Source: JAJTFW01 sp046049215 (GTDB lineage Bacteria; Bacteroidota; Bacteroidia; AKYH767-A; OLB10). Taken from it: a stretch of 5,975 nucleotides of DNA. Shown in pieces: positions 1-5,911 of the stretch (position 1 is its first letter; every line of letters starts with the position of its first letter). The notes beneath the pieces were generated by a model, which was not told the origin of the DNA, ran no database searches, and saw nothing but the letters and a program-made list of their open reading frames with translations. The DNA is taken from the NCBI GenBank assembly GCA_046049215.1, contig JBJOER010000197.1, positions 1-5,975 of the forward strand, given 5' to 3'. A program made the translations under genes and the position numbers.

Positions 1-149
1 AGATCGGTCAACCAGGGACTGAGCACCACATCCAGGTCCGGAATAGTACCGGCAATGCCTCCCCAAAGCCAACCACGATAACCCGCTTTTCGACCCGCTA
101 CTAACTCGCCGATGGCTGCTCCCAGGGCAAACTGGGTGACGCTATCCAT
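1..149 (-). CDS. YdjM/DUF457-type membrane-bound metal-dependent hydrolase, N-terminal part
   Basis: Partial gene; the 3' end lies beyond the left edge. Reading the minus strand from the ATG at 147-149 gives 49 residues beginning MDSVTQFALGAAIGE and containing GTIPDLDVV. This opening (MDS-x-TQ/TH-x-x-LGAAxGE, then a glycine/tryptophan-rich hydrophobic stretch and PDLD) is the signature I recognise for the YdjM / DUF457 family of predicted inner-membrane metal-dependent hydrolases. The acidic PDLD motif is a likely metal-binding element; the substrate of the family is not established. The start lies 25 bp after the cphA stop on the same strand, in an AT-rich spacer without a Shine-Dalgarno sequence, so it could be co-transcribed with cphA. 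A role in cyanophycin metabolism would be a guess. The family call is fairly safe, but the specific function is unknown. Confidence 0.75.
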   Translation of the reverse strand, partial: MDSVTQFALGAAIGELVAGRKAGYRGWLWGGIAGTIPDLDVVLSPWLTD

Positions 150-174
150 TTAAATATTTAGTTTATTTGAATTA

Positions 175-2826
175 CTAATCGTGTTGATTAGGAATATCTT
201 CTGTTTTCAACTCAAAGGTGTCTTCTTCGTCTTTGTACTTCATGACCTGGTCGAGGGCATCGGGAACGACATCGCTGCAAATGATGATGAATGACCCTTT
301 CACGGCACTCTTGAAGGCGTGATCGATGGCTTCCCTTTCGGACGGAATGATGGTGGTTTTCTTGTTTCGGTCGACCCCATGCACCCCTTGCATCATGAGC
401 TGGATGATCTCTTCTTCGCTGCGTCCGCGCAGGTTGCGGTCCTGGCGGATGATGATTTCGTCGAACATTTTGGCAGCCAAAGTGCCGAGGGCTACGATGT
501 CCTCGTCGCGGCGGTCGCCCACACCGGCAATGATACCGATTTTGGGCCTGGCATCGATCCGTTCCAGGAACTTGGCGATGGCCTGGAATCCGGCGGGATT
601 GTGAGCGTAATCGACCATGACAGTGAACTGCTTGAACTCGAACATGTTCATCCGCCCCGGAGTTTGAACGGGCGAGGGGATAAAGGTTTCCAAAGCCAGT
701 CGGATATCCTCGATGCGGAAATCGCGCAGGTAAGAGGCCAACACTGCCGGCAGGATGTTTTGGATCATGAAAACGGCCTTGCCCCGGAAGGTTAGCGGGA
801 TGTTGACGATCTTCTCCACACGGATCTTCCAGTTTCCTTTGCAAACCGTGATGTACCCGTTCTCGGCGATGGCGGCGATTCCGCCTTTCTCGCAGTGGGT
901 GCGGACCAAAGGATTGTGCTCGTCCATCGAGAAGTAAGCCACCTTGCTCTGGACGTTGCGGGCCATGTTCGAAACCAGCTCGTCGTCGGCGTTGAGGATC
1001 GAATAGCCCGATGGCATAACGGATTCAACCACTACGCCCTTCAAACGGGCCATGTCCTCGAGGGTGTGAATGTCCTTCAACCCCAGGTGATCGGCGGCCA
1101 CGTTGGTGACGATGCCGATGTCGCAGCGGTGGAAGCCCAGACCTGCCCTGAGAATGCCCCCACGCGCCGTTTCCAGAACAGCGAAATCGACCGTAGGGTC
1201 TTTCAGTACGAATTCGGCACTTTGAGGTCCGGTGCAGTCGCCGCGTTGCATCAGGATGTTGTTGATGTAGATGCCGTCGGTGGTGGTGAATCCGACCTTG
1301 TATCCCGCTGTTTTGGCGATATGGGCCATGAGACGGGTGGTGGTGGTTTTTCCGTTCGTACCGGTGATGGCGATGACGGGAATGCGGAAGGGGGTTCCGG
1401 GAGGGAAAAGCATATCGACCACCGGCTCGGCCACGTTGCGGGGCAAACCGTCGGTGGGTGCAAGGTGCATTCTGAATCCGGGCGCTGCATTGACTTCAAG
1501 GATGGCTCCTCCGGTTTCGGCCAGGGGAGTACTGATGTCGTCGGTCATGATGTCGATGCCGCAGATGTCGAGTCCGACGATACGGGCGATGCGCTCGGCC
1601 ATGAATACATTATGCGGATGCACCAGGTCGGTGACATCGGTGGCTGTTCCTCCGGTGGAGAGATTGGCTGTCGCTTTCAAATACAGGATCTCGCCATCTT
1701 TAAGAACGGATTCCAGTGATAATCCTTTGTCAGTAAGAATACCCATGGTCGACTCATCGACCTTGATGGCCGTAAGGACCTTCTCGTGTCCATAGCCGCG
1801 CCTGGGATCCTTGTTCACTTCGTCGATGAGTTGCTGTATGGTGCTTTTTCCGTCGCCGGTGACCATGGCAGGAGTGCGTTTGGCGGCGGCGACGAAACGG
1901 TAGTTGATGACCAAAAGGCGGTGATCCAGTCCCGTGATGAAGCGTTCACAAATGACGGCCCTTGAGATCTTCTTGGCCGCTGCCAGCGCTTCGATGGCCT
2001 CCTCACGGGTACGGATATGGATGGTCGCCCCGCGTCCATGGTTGCCGTTGATAGGTTTGATCACCAGTGGGAATCCGATCGCTTCGATGGCCGCATCGAG
2101 ATCCTCCTGGTCGTAAATGATGCGTCCTCTCGGGACAGGAATGTTCGCGGCTTCAAGCAGGTTCTTGGTGTCCTCCTTGTCACAGGCGATTTCCACCGCG
2201 ATGCTACTGGTTTGGCTGGTGACAGTGGCCTGAATACGTTTTTGATTGACGCCGTATCCAAGCATCACGAGGGAATGTCGGTTGAGGCGGATCCACGGAA
2301 TTCCCCTTGATGCAGCAACCTCGACGATCGATCCGGTGCTGGGACCCAGACGCTCGTCTTCTCGGATCTCGCGAAGACGCTGGATGTCCGCTTCCAGGTC
2401 GTATTCAACACCGTCGACCAGGGCCTGAGCGATGCGCACGGCCGATTTGGCGGCGAAAATGCCGGCTTTCTCCTCCATGTACGTGAAAACCACATGGTAT
2501 ACCCCGTGCTCGGCTGTCGAGCGTGTCCTTCCAAAGCCGACGTCCATACCGGCCAGGGTCTGGATCTCGAGTGCGATGTGTTCAACGACGTGTCCCATCC
2601 AGGTACCCTCGCGTACACGTTTGAAGAACCCACCGGCATGGCCCTCCGAACATTCGTGGACGTACATGCTTGGGAACTGGGCTTCGATACGGTCGGCAAA
2701 ACCGTCGATGAGGTGGGTCGGTCGTTCCTCCATTTCCTCGAGGTCAAGTTTCATGACGATGAGGAAATGGCGGCGGATAGACCAGTAATTGGGGCCGCGC
2801 ATGGCCCGGATTTCGAGTATTTTCAT
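175..2826 (-). CDS. cphA: Cyanophycin synthetase (CphA1 type)
   Basis: This enzyme builds cyanophycin, a poly-aspartate backbone with arginine on each beta-carboxyl group, using one ATP per residue added. The protein has 883 residues, the usual CphA1 length. The start MKILEIRAMRGPNYWS is the classic family N-terminus, and no other start codon lies close upstream. Domains in order: an N domain (about 1-160) with a HxxEH motif (His79, Glu82, His83); an ATP-grasp G domain (about 165-475), thought to add Asp, with KPINGNHGRG at 257-266 and EVNAAPGFRMH at 444-454; and a Mur-ligase-like M domain (about 483-870), thought to add Arg, with P-loop GTNGKTTTT at 489-497, LETARGGILRAGLGF near 551-565 and DYAHNPAGF at 739-747. 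Both ATP sites look intact, which argues against CphA2, where the M-domain site has decayed. It is divergent from cphB across 205 bp. No frameshift is visible, and the tail after about 865 is charged and unremarkable. Confidence 0.97.
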   Translation of the reverse strand: MKILEIRAMRGPNYWSIRRHFLIVMKLDLEEMEERPTHLIDGFADRIEAQFPSMYVHECSEGHAGGFFKRVREGTWMGHVVEHIALEIQTLAGMDVGFGRTRSTAEHGVYHVVFTYMEEKAGIFAAKSAVRIAQALVDGVEYDLEADIQRLREIREDERLGPSTGSIVEVAASRGIPWIRLNRHSLVMLGYGVNQKRIQATVTSQTSSIAVEIACDKEDTKNLLEAANIPVPRGRIIYDQEDLDAAIEAIGFPLVIKPINGNHGRGATIHIRTREEAIEALAAAKKISRAVICERFITGLDHRLLVINYRFVAAAKRTPAMVTGDGKSTIQQLIDEVNKDPRRGYGHEKVLTAIKVDESTMGILTDKGLSLESVLKDGEILYLKATANLSTGGTATDVTDLVHPHNVFMAERIARIVGLDICGIDIMTDDISTPLAETGGAILEVNAAPGFRMHLAPTDGLPRNVAEPVVDMLFPPGTPFRIPVIAITGTNGKTTTTRLMAHIAKTAGYKVGFTTTDGIYINNILMQRGDCTGPQSAEFVLKDPTVDFAVLETARGGILRAGLGFHRCDIGIVTNVAADHLGLKDIHTLEDMARLKGVVVESVMPSGYSILNADDELVSNMARNVQSKVAYFSMDEHNPLVRTHCEKGGIAAIAENGYITVCKGNWKIRVEKIVNIPLTFRGKAVFMIQNILPAVLASYLRDFRIEDIRLALETFIPSPVQTPGRMNMFEFKQFTVMVDYAHNPAGFQAIAKFLERIDARPKIGIIAGVGDRRDEDIVALGTLAAKMFDEIIIRQDRNLRGRSEEEIIQLMMQGVHGVDRNKKTTIIPSEREAIDHAFKSAVKGSFIIICSDVVPDALDQVMKYKDEEDTFELKTEDIPNQHD
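2578..2592 (-). other. HxxEH motif in the CphA N domain (possible primer-making peptidase site)
   Basis: Codons 79-83 of cphA read His-Val-Val-Glu-His, within MGHVVEHIALE. HxxEH is the inverted-zincin arrangement: two histidines bind zinc and the glutamate acts as the base. Structural work on cyanobacterial CphA1 described a hidden metallopeptidase site in this domain. It trims cyanophycin internally and so supplies primers for new chains, and as I recall it uses this same motif at nearly the same residue numbers. Here the motif is visible directly; activity in this protein is inferred. I did not identify the remaining metal ligand with certainty. Confidence 0.6.
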
Positions 2827-2985
2827 TGGGTGTTTCGGAGGGATAAGATAAAAGGGAGAGGAGCGTCGGGTGAGGTGAATCGCTTTACCGCATGAAAATA
2901 GGAATCAGGCATCGTATACCCAAAAGGATTACTTCAAATTGTTTTCGCACTTAACATTGTTGATTTCGCGTCTGAGGCCAGGGGA

Positions 2986-3011
2986 TTGACGCTTTGAAAT
3001 CAACTATTTTG
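2986..3011 (+). promoter_or_regulatory. Weak candidate promoter for cphB
   Basis: TTGAC at 2986-2990 is followed by TATTTTG at 3005-3011. The second element is one base short of the Bacteroidota -7 consensus TAnnTTTG, and TTG fits the -33 element. The spacing (16 bp between TTG and TA) is shorter than I would expect. If used, the mRNA would start about 10-15 nt before the cphB ATG. This is a consensus-style guess only. Confidence 0.2.
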
Positions 3012-3014
3012 GTG

Positions 3015-3029
3015 GCGTTGAAGCAACGC
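3015..3029 (+). other. Small hairpin just before the cphB start codon
   Basis: GCGTTG-AAG-CAACGC is a perfect 6-bp inverted repeat with a 3-nt loop. It ends 2 nt before the cphB ATG at 3032. In the mRNA it would cover the ribosome landing site and could lower or gate translation. A stem this short can also arise by chance, and no alternative pairing partner was identified. Confidence 0.3.
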
Positions 3030-3031
3030 GC

Positions 3032-3901
3032 ATGAAAGGGATTTTAATCGCCATAGGCGGAAACGAGGACAAAGGGACCGAACCGGAACCGAATTTCCAG
3101 CAAAAAAACAACCTGAATTTTTTTGAACTGCAGATCCTGAGTCGGATCGTTCAGGAGTGCAGGAATTCCAGGGATGCACACATTGAGGTCATCACCACGG
3201 CATCGAGTATTCCCGAAGAAGTGGGGGAGAACTACCTCTATGCATTTGGAAAGATCGGATGCACCCGGATCAACCTGATGCATATCCGCGACCGGAGCGA
3301 TGCACAACAACAAGAATACATCGACCGCATCAAGTCCTGCGACGGTGTGATGATGACCGGCGGAAACCAGCTGCGGTTAAGCACCGTTTTCGGAGGAACA
3401 CCCATTCTGGAAATTCTTCAAAAACGATTGCTTGAAGATGAACAGTTCGTGGTGGCTGGTACAAGCGCCGGTGCGATGGCGATGAGCAACACGATGATCT
3501 ACCAGGGATCCAGTGCAGGTGCCTTGGTCAAAGGCGAAGTGAAGATCACCACCGGACTGGCGTTCATACGCAATGTGATCATCGATTCCCATTTCGATAA
3601 ACGTGGCCGCTTTGGTCGCCTGGCCCAGTCGGTAGCCTCCAATCCATCTTGTATCGGCATCGGACTTGGTGAAGATACCGGAGTGCTCATCCGCGGATCC
3701 AATCACCTCGAAGCGATCGGATCAGGACTTGTGATTATCGTTGATGGAACGGGTATCCGCCACTCAAACATTGCCGACCTTGCGGAAGGCTCACCCATCA
3801 GCATCGAAAACCTGGTCGTTCACGTGATGACCAAGGGCAATGCCTACACCCTGAACGATCGCCGATTCCTGGTCGAATCGCAGATGCACCCGGCTTCCTA
3901 A
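3032..3901 (+). CDS. cphB: Cyanophycinase (cytoplasmic, S51 serine peptidase family)
   Basis: This exopeptidase degrades cyanophycin to beta-Asp-Arg dipeptides, which a separate isoaspartyl dipeptidase then splits. The 289-residue protein opens MKGILIAIGGNEDKG with no signal peptide, so it is the intracellular CphB type rather than the secreted CphE type. The nucleophile elbow GTSAGA puts the catalytic serine at Ser145. His187 lies in DSHFDKRGRFGRL (185-197) and Glu214 in GLGEDTG (211-217). The 42- and 27-residue spacings between these three match those I recall for Synechocystis CphB (Ser132, His174, Glu201). Asp185, Arg191, Arg193 and Arg196 correspond to its substrate-pocket residues. One pocket position, recalled as Gln173 there, is Ser186 here. 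TGGNQ at 109-113 is also typical of the family. The ATG at 3032 is the first possible start after an in-frame TGA at 2987-2989. The gene diverges from cphA, as expected for a storage and mobilisation pair. Confidence 0.96.
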   Translation: MKGILIAIGGNEDKGTEPEPNFQQKNNLNFFELQILSRIVQECRNSRDAHIEVITTASSIPEEVGENYLYAFGKIGCTRINLMHIRDRSDAQQQEYIDRIKSCDGVMMTGGNQLRLSTVFGGTPILEILQKRLLEDEQFVVAGTSAGAMAMSNTMIYQGSSAGALVKGEVKITTGLAFIRNVIIDSHFDKRGRFGRLAQSVASNPSCIGIGLGEDTGVLIRGSNHLEAIGSGLVIIVDGTGIRHSNIADLAEGSPISIENLVVHVMTKGNAYTLNDRRFLVESQMHPAS

Positions 3902-3903
3902 AA

Positions 3904-3966
3904 GTCTGTTGTCTGTTGTCTGTTGTCCGTGGTCTGTTGTCCGTTGTCCGTTGTCCGTTGTCCGTT
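3904..3966. repeat. Tandem heptamer array, nine units of GTC(T/C)GTT
   Basis: Nine head-to-tail 7-bp units start 2 bp after the cphB stop codon. Units 1-3 and 5 are GTCTGTT, unit 4 is GTCCGTG, and units 6-9 are GTCCGTT. Only two positions vary, and the variants sit in blocks, as expected from slippage or unit duplication. The minus strand reads as repeated AACGGAC/AACAGAC. I recall similar intergenic heptamer arrays in many Bacteroidota and environmental genomes; their function is not known to me. A 7-bp period is not a codon multiple, which fits a non-coding array. Confidence 0.92.
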
Positions 3967-4042
3967 GAGGTTAACCGGTCTTTGAGCGATTGCCTTTTCC
4001 GCTATAACGAATTGAAGTACCCTTAACGGGTAGCCGATAACT

Positions 4043-4066
4043 GGTCGCTGAGCTTGTCGAAGGGTG
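4043..4066. repeat. Copy of a dispersed CTGAGCTTGTCGAAG-type intergenic repeat
   Basis: The core CTGAGCTTGTCGAAG lies at 4048-4062, flanked by GGTCG on the left and GGTG on the right. Its complement, CTTCGACAAGCTCAG, is a sequence I recognise as recurring in intergenic regions of many bacterial genomes, including Bacteroidota, and behaving like a REP-type or otherwise mobile short repeat. Only one copy is present in this window, so its repeat status rests on recall and not on the sequence shown here. Confidence 0.55.
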
Positions 4067-4119
4067 TCTGATGGTTTGAGAACGATATTCAAGAACTTGG
4101 TCGTTAGTCTCAAATTCCC

Positions 4120-4135
4120 TCAATTTTCAAATTGA
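4120..4135. other. AT-rich perfect hairpin
   Basis: TCAATTT-TC-AAATTGA forms a 7-bp perfect inverted repeat with a 2-nt loop. It lies 75 bp before the kinase start codon. It is too AT-rich and lacks the U-tract of a normal terminator. It may be a protein-binding palindrome or chance. Confidence 0.3.
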
Positions 4136-4210
4136 ATCCCCCCGTTAATGATAAGTTAATCGATCGCCAGGATCCCCATTGGAAATCCACAAGAATTACC
4201 TTCGTAACCG

Positions 4211-5911
4211 GTGAAAAAATCTGTCTTCAACTGGATCGTGATCATCATGAGCCTGGCTTTGGTCGGACTTATCGCTTTGCAGACCTTCTGGCTTCGCAAC
4301 GAGATCCGTGTGCGGTCCGATCAGTTCGACGCCCAGGTCATGGAAGTGCTGAACCGCGTGGTGGCCAAAGTGGAGGAGCTTGAAAACCTTCGGTTTGTCG
4401 TGGACAGGTTGAGGACGAGTGCGGACTCTTCCATCATACAATCAGGCTTGAACGACAGCCTTTCGGGACTCTTGACCTCTATCGCTCGCGAGAGTGCCCC
4501 TGTTCAAGCCGAGTTGACGTCACAAACTGACGATTCGAATGACCTGCAGACCCAGATCGAGAAGACAATTGGAAAATACCGCGAGGAAAATGCATCCGTT
4601 TCGTCGAACAACCAGGAATTGGCAGGTATCGAACCTTCCGGTTCCTTCGGTATCCGGATTGAAAAAGATGTCCGCCGTCGGGAGGTGATCGATCTGCAGC
4701 TGCGCGACGTTTACAGGGCGGCCGAGGGAGATAATGAACCCGGTCTTGAGCAGCGCGTGCAATCGCGGATGCAACGCCTGCAAACCATGGTTCAGAAAAT
4801 GACTTTTCAGATCGTTGACCCATCAGTGCCTCTTTTCAAACGCATCAGCCAGCCTGTGCTCGACTCGATCCTTGCCGGGGAATTCAAGGCTGCCCATCTG
4901 GAGCAACCCGCCGGTTATGCTGTTGTTCGTGACCGGGACTCGAGTCCGGTGTTCGTTTCACCGGGAATAGATTCGATCCGCATTCGGGAAAGCAACCACC
5001 GGGTGGACCTTTTTCCGAATGATGTGTTGAAGCGCGGGGAATCCATCGTACTCGTTTTTGAAAACAGCGGCCGCTCACTTCTGCACGGCATCCTGCCCAT
5101 GGTTTTGCTCTCCACGGTGATTTCGTTGATCATGGTGGCGGGATTCACCTACACTGTGCGGCATGTCCTTCAACAAAAGAAATTGGCCGACATCAAAACG
5201 GACTTCATCAACAACATGACCCACGAGTTCAAGACGCCGATCGCCACTATCGCCATTGCGAACGATTCCCTGCGCAATCCCAAAGTGATGGGCTCTGTTG
5301 AAAAGGTCCAATACTACACGGGTGTGATAGGCGAGGAAAACCGAAGGATGCTCCGTCAGGTCGAAAAGGTGCTACAGATGGCGCAGATCGAAAAAGGGGA
5401 ACTGGTACTGAAAAAGGAACACGTGTTATTGAAGGATCTGGTGTCCGGGGCGGTGAACAGTCAGTTGTTATCCATCGAAGGGCGCGGAGGAAAAATCCGC
5501 ATTATATGGTCTGTTTCAGATTACAGCCTCACTGCCGACAAGGACCACCTGTTGAATGTTTTTGTAAACCTCATTGATAACGCCAACAAATACAGTCCGG
5601 ATGCACCCGATATCACCGTGGAGGCTGTCGAGGCGGATGGTCATCTTCAAATCAAAGTCACGGACCGCGGTATCGGTATGACGGCCGATGAAAAACGACG
5701 GGTCTTCGAGACGTTTTACCGGGCAGCCAGTGGAAATGTGCACGACGTGAAGGGATTCGGACTCGGTCTGAGCTATGCCAAGGCCATCGTGGAAGCGCAC
5801 AATGGGAAAATAGAACTGTCAAGCGAGCCCGGTAAAGGCAGTACTTTTATCGTTAGCTGGACATTGAAACAACTGAATGGAACACATGGGAGCGAATATC
5901 CTGCTGGTTGA
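4211..5911 (+). CDS. Two-component sensor histidine kinase, HAMP-less, Bacteroidota RprX-like
   Basis: A 566-residue inner-membrane sensor kinase that should phosphorylate the regulator encoded next to it. The start is GTG at 4211: an in-frame TAA lies at 4205-4207, and the next ATG (codon 13) would cut the first membrane helix. TM1 spans about 5-28 and TM2 about 291-316, enclosing a sensor region of about 260 residues that I cannot assign to PAS, Cache or another named fold. No HAMP domain follows TM2; the HisKA domain starts almost at once. H-box: NNMTHEFKTPI with phosphoacceptor His338; Glu339 and Thr342 give the ExxT pattern linked to phosphatase activity. N-box: NLIDNANKY at 453-461; G1: DRGIGM at 485-490; F-box: FETFYR at 499-504; G2: GFGLGL at 515-520. 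All catalytic boxes are intact. The style resembles Bacteroides RprX. The signal is unknown, and a link to cyanophycin is not shown. Confidence 0.93.
   Translation: MKKSVFNWIVIIMSLALVGLIALQTFWLRNEIRVRSDQFDAQVMEVLNRVVAKVEELENLRFVVDRLRTSADSSIIQSGLNDSLSGLLTSIARESAPVQAELTSQTDDSNDLQTQIEKTIGKYREENASVSSNNQELAGIEPSGSFGIRIEKDVRRREVIDLQLRDVYRAAEGDNEPGLEQRVQSRMQRLQTMVQKMTFQIVDPSVPLFKRISQPVLDSILAGEFKAAHLEQPAGYAVVRDRDSSPVFVSPGIDSIRIRESNHRVDLFPNDVLKRGESIVLVFENSGRSLLHGILPMVLLSTVISLIMVAGFTYTVRHVLQQKKLADIKTDFINNMTHEFKTPIATIAIANDSLRNPKVMGSVEKVQYYTGVIGEENRRMLRQVEKVLQMAQIEKGELVLKKEHVLLKDLVSGAVNSQLLSIEGRGGKIRIIWSVSDYSLTADKDHLLNVFVNLIDNANKYSPDAPDITVEAVEADGHLQIKVTDRGIGMTADEKRRVFETFYRAASGNVHDVKGFGLGLSYAKAIVEAHNGKIELSSEPGKGSTFIVSWTLKQLNGTHGSEYPAG

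Larger units (their letters stand above)
2827..3031. promoter_or_regulatory. Divergent cphA-cphB intergenic region
   Basis: These 205 bp lie between the divergent start codons of cphA (minus) and cphB (plus), so both promoters should lie here or very close by. No Shine-Dalgarno sequence is clear before either gene, as is usual in Bacteroidota. The centre (about 2890-3010) is AT-richer than the flanking genes. I see two related direct elements, ATTGTT-TTCGC at 2938-2948 and ATTGTT-GAT-TTCGC at 2956-2969, whose starts are 18 bp apart, and an AACATTGTT inverted repeat at 2953-2961. No convincing match to a known operator or riboswitch was found, and the region encodes no plausible protein. Confidence 0.6.
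3902..4210. other. Non-coding, repeat-rich gap between cphB and the histidine kinase gene
   Basis: This 309-bp stretch has no credible gene. In order it holds: a heptamer tandem array (3904-3966), a GGTTAACC palindrome (3969-3976), a TACCC/GGGTA inverted repeat with a 5-nt loop (4018-4032), a CTGAGCTTGTCGAAG repeat (within 4043-4066), a CAAG-AA-CTTG inverted repeat (4090-4099), and an AT-rich hairpin (4120-4135) followed by a run of six C (4138-4143). No GC-rich hairpin with a U-tract, and so no canonical terminator for cphB, is visible. The kinase promoter should lie towards the right end, but I could not pick one out. Confidence 0.7.

Noticed and set aside
895..1719. Long open frame (274 codons) on the plus strand, antisense to cphA
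   Set aside because: It lies wholly inside cphA, whose protein matches its family across all domains. The antisense translation has low-complexity Gly/Asp/Val-rich text and no recognisable motif, as expected for a shadow of a GC-moderate gene.
2265..2747. 160-codon minus-strand frame inside the 5' part of cphA
   Set aside because: It is an out-of-frame shadow of cphA rich in Arg, Ser and Pro, with no family resemblance.
2892..2906. Possible ARG-box-like palindrome TGAAA...AATCA before cphA
   Set aside because: An arginine-repressor site would be an attractive idea here, but spacing and half-sites differ from the TGAATnnnnATTCA pattern, so there is no real support.
3904..3966. CRISPR array
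   Set aside because: The units are 7 bp with no spacers between them, so this is a simple tandem repeat.
4018..4032. TACCC-TTAAC-GGGTA hairpin as a cphB terminator
   Set aside because: The stem is only 5 bp, no T-run follows on either side, and it lies more than 110 bp after the cphB stop.
3898..4113. 71-codon minus-strand frame with a repeated RTTDNGQ-like peptide
   Set aside because: The peptide repeat is just the translation of the heptamer array (three 7-bp units make seven codons). Similar spurious proteins arise wherever such arrays occur.
4132..4383. 83-codon plus-strand frame overlapping the start of the kinase gene
   Set aside because: It overlaps TM1 and the early sensor region of the kinase in another frame and has no recognisable motif; the kinase frame is clearly the real one.
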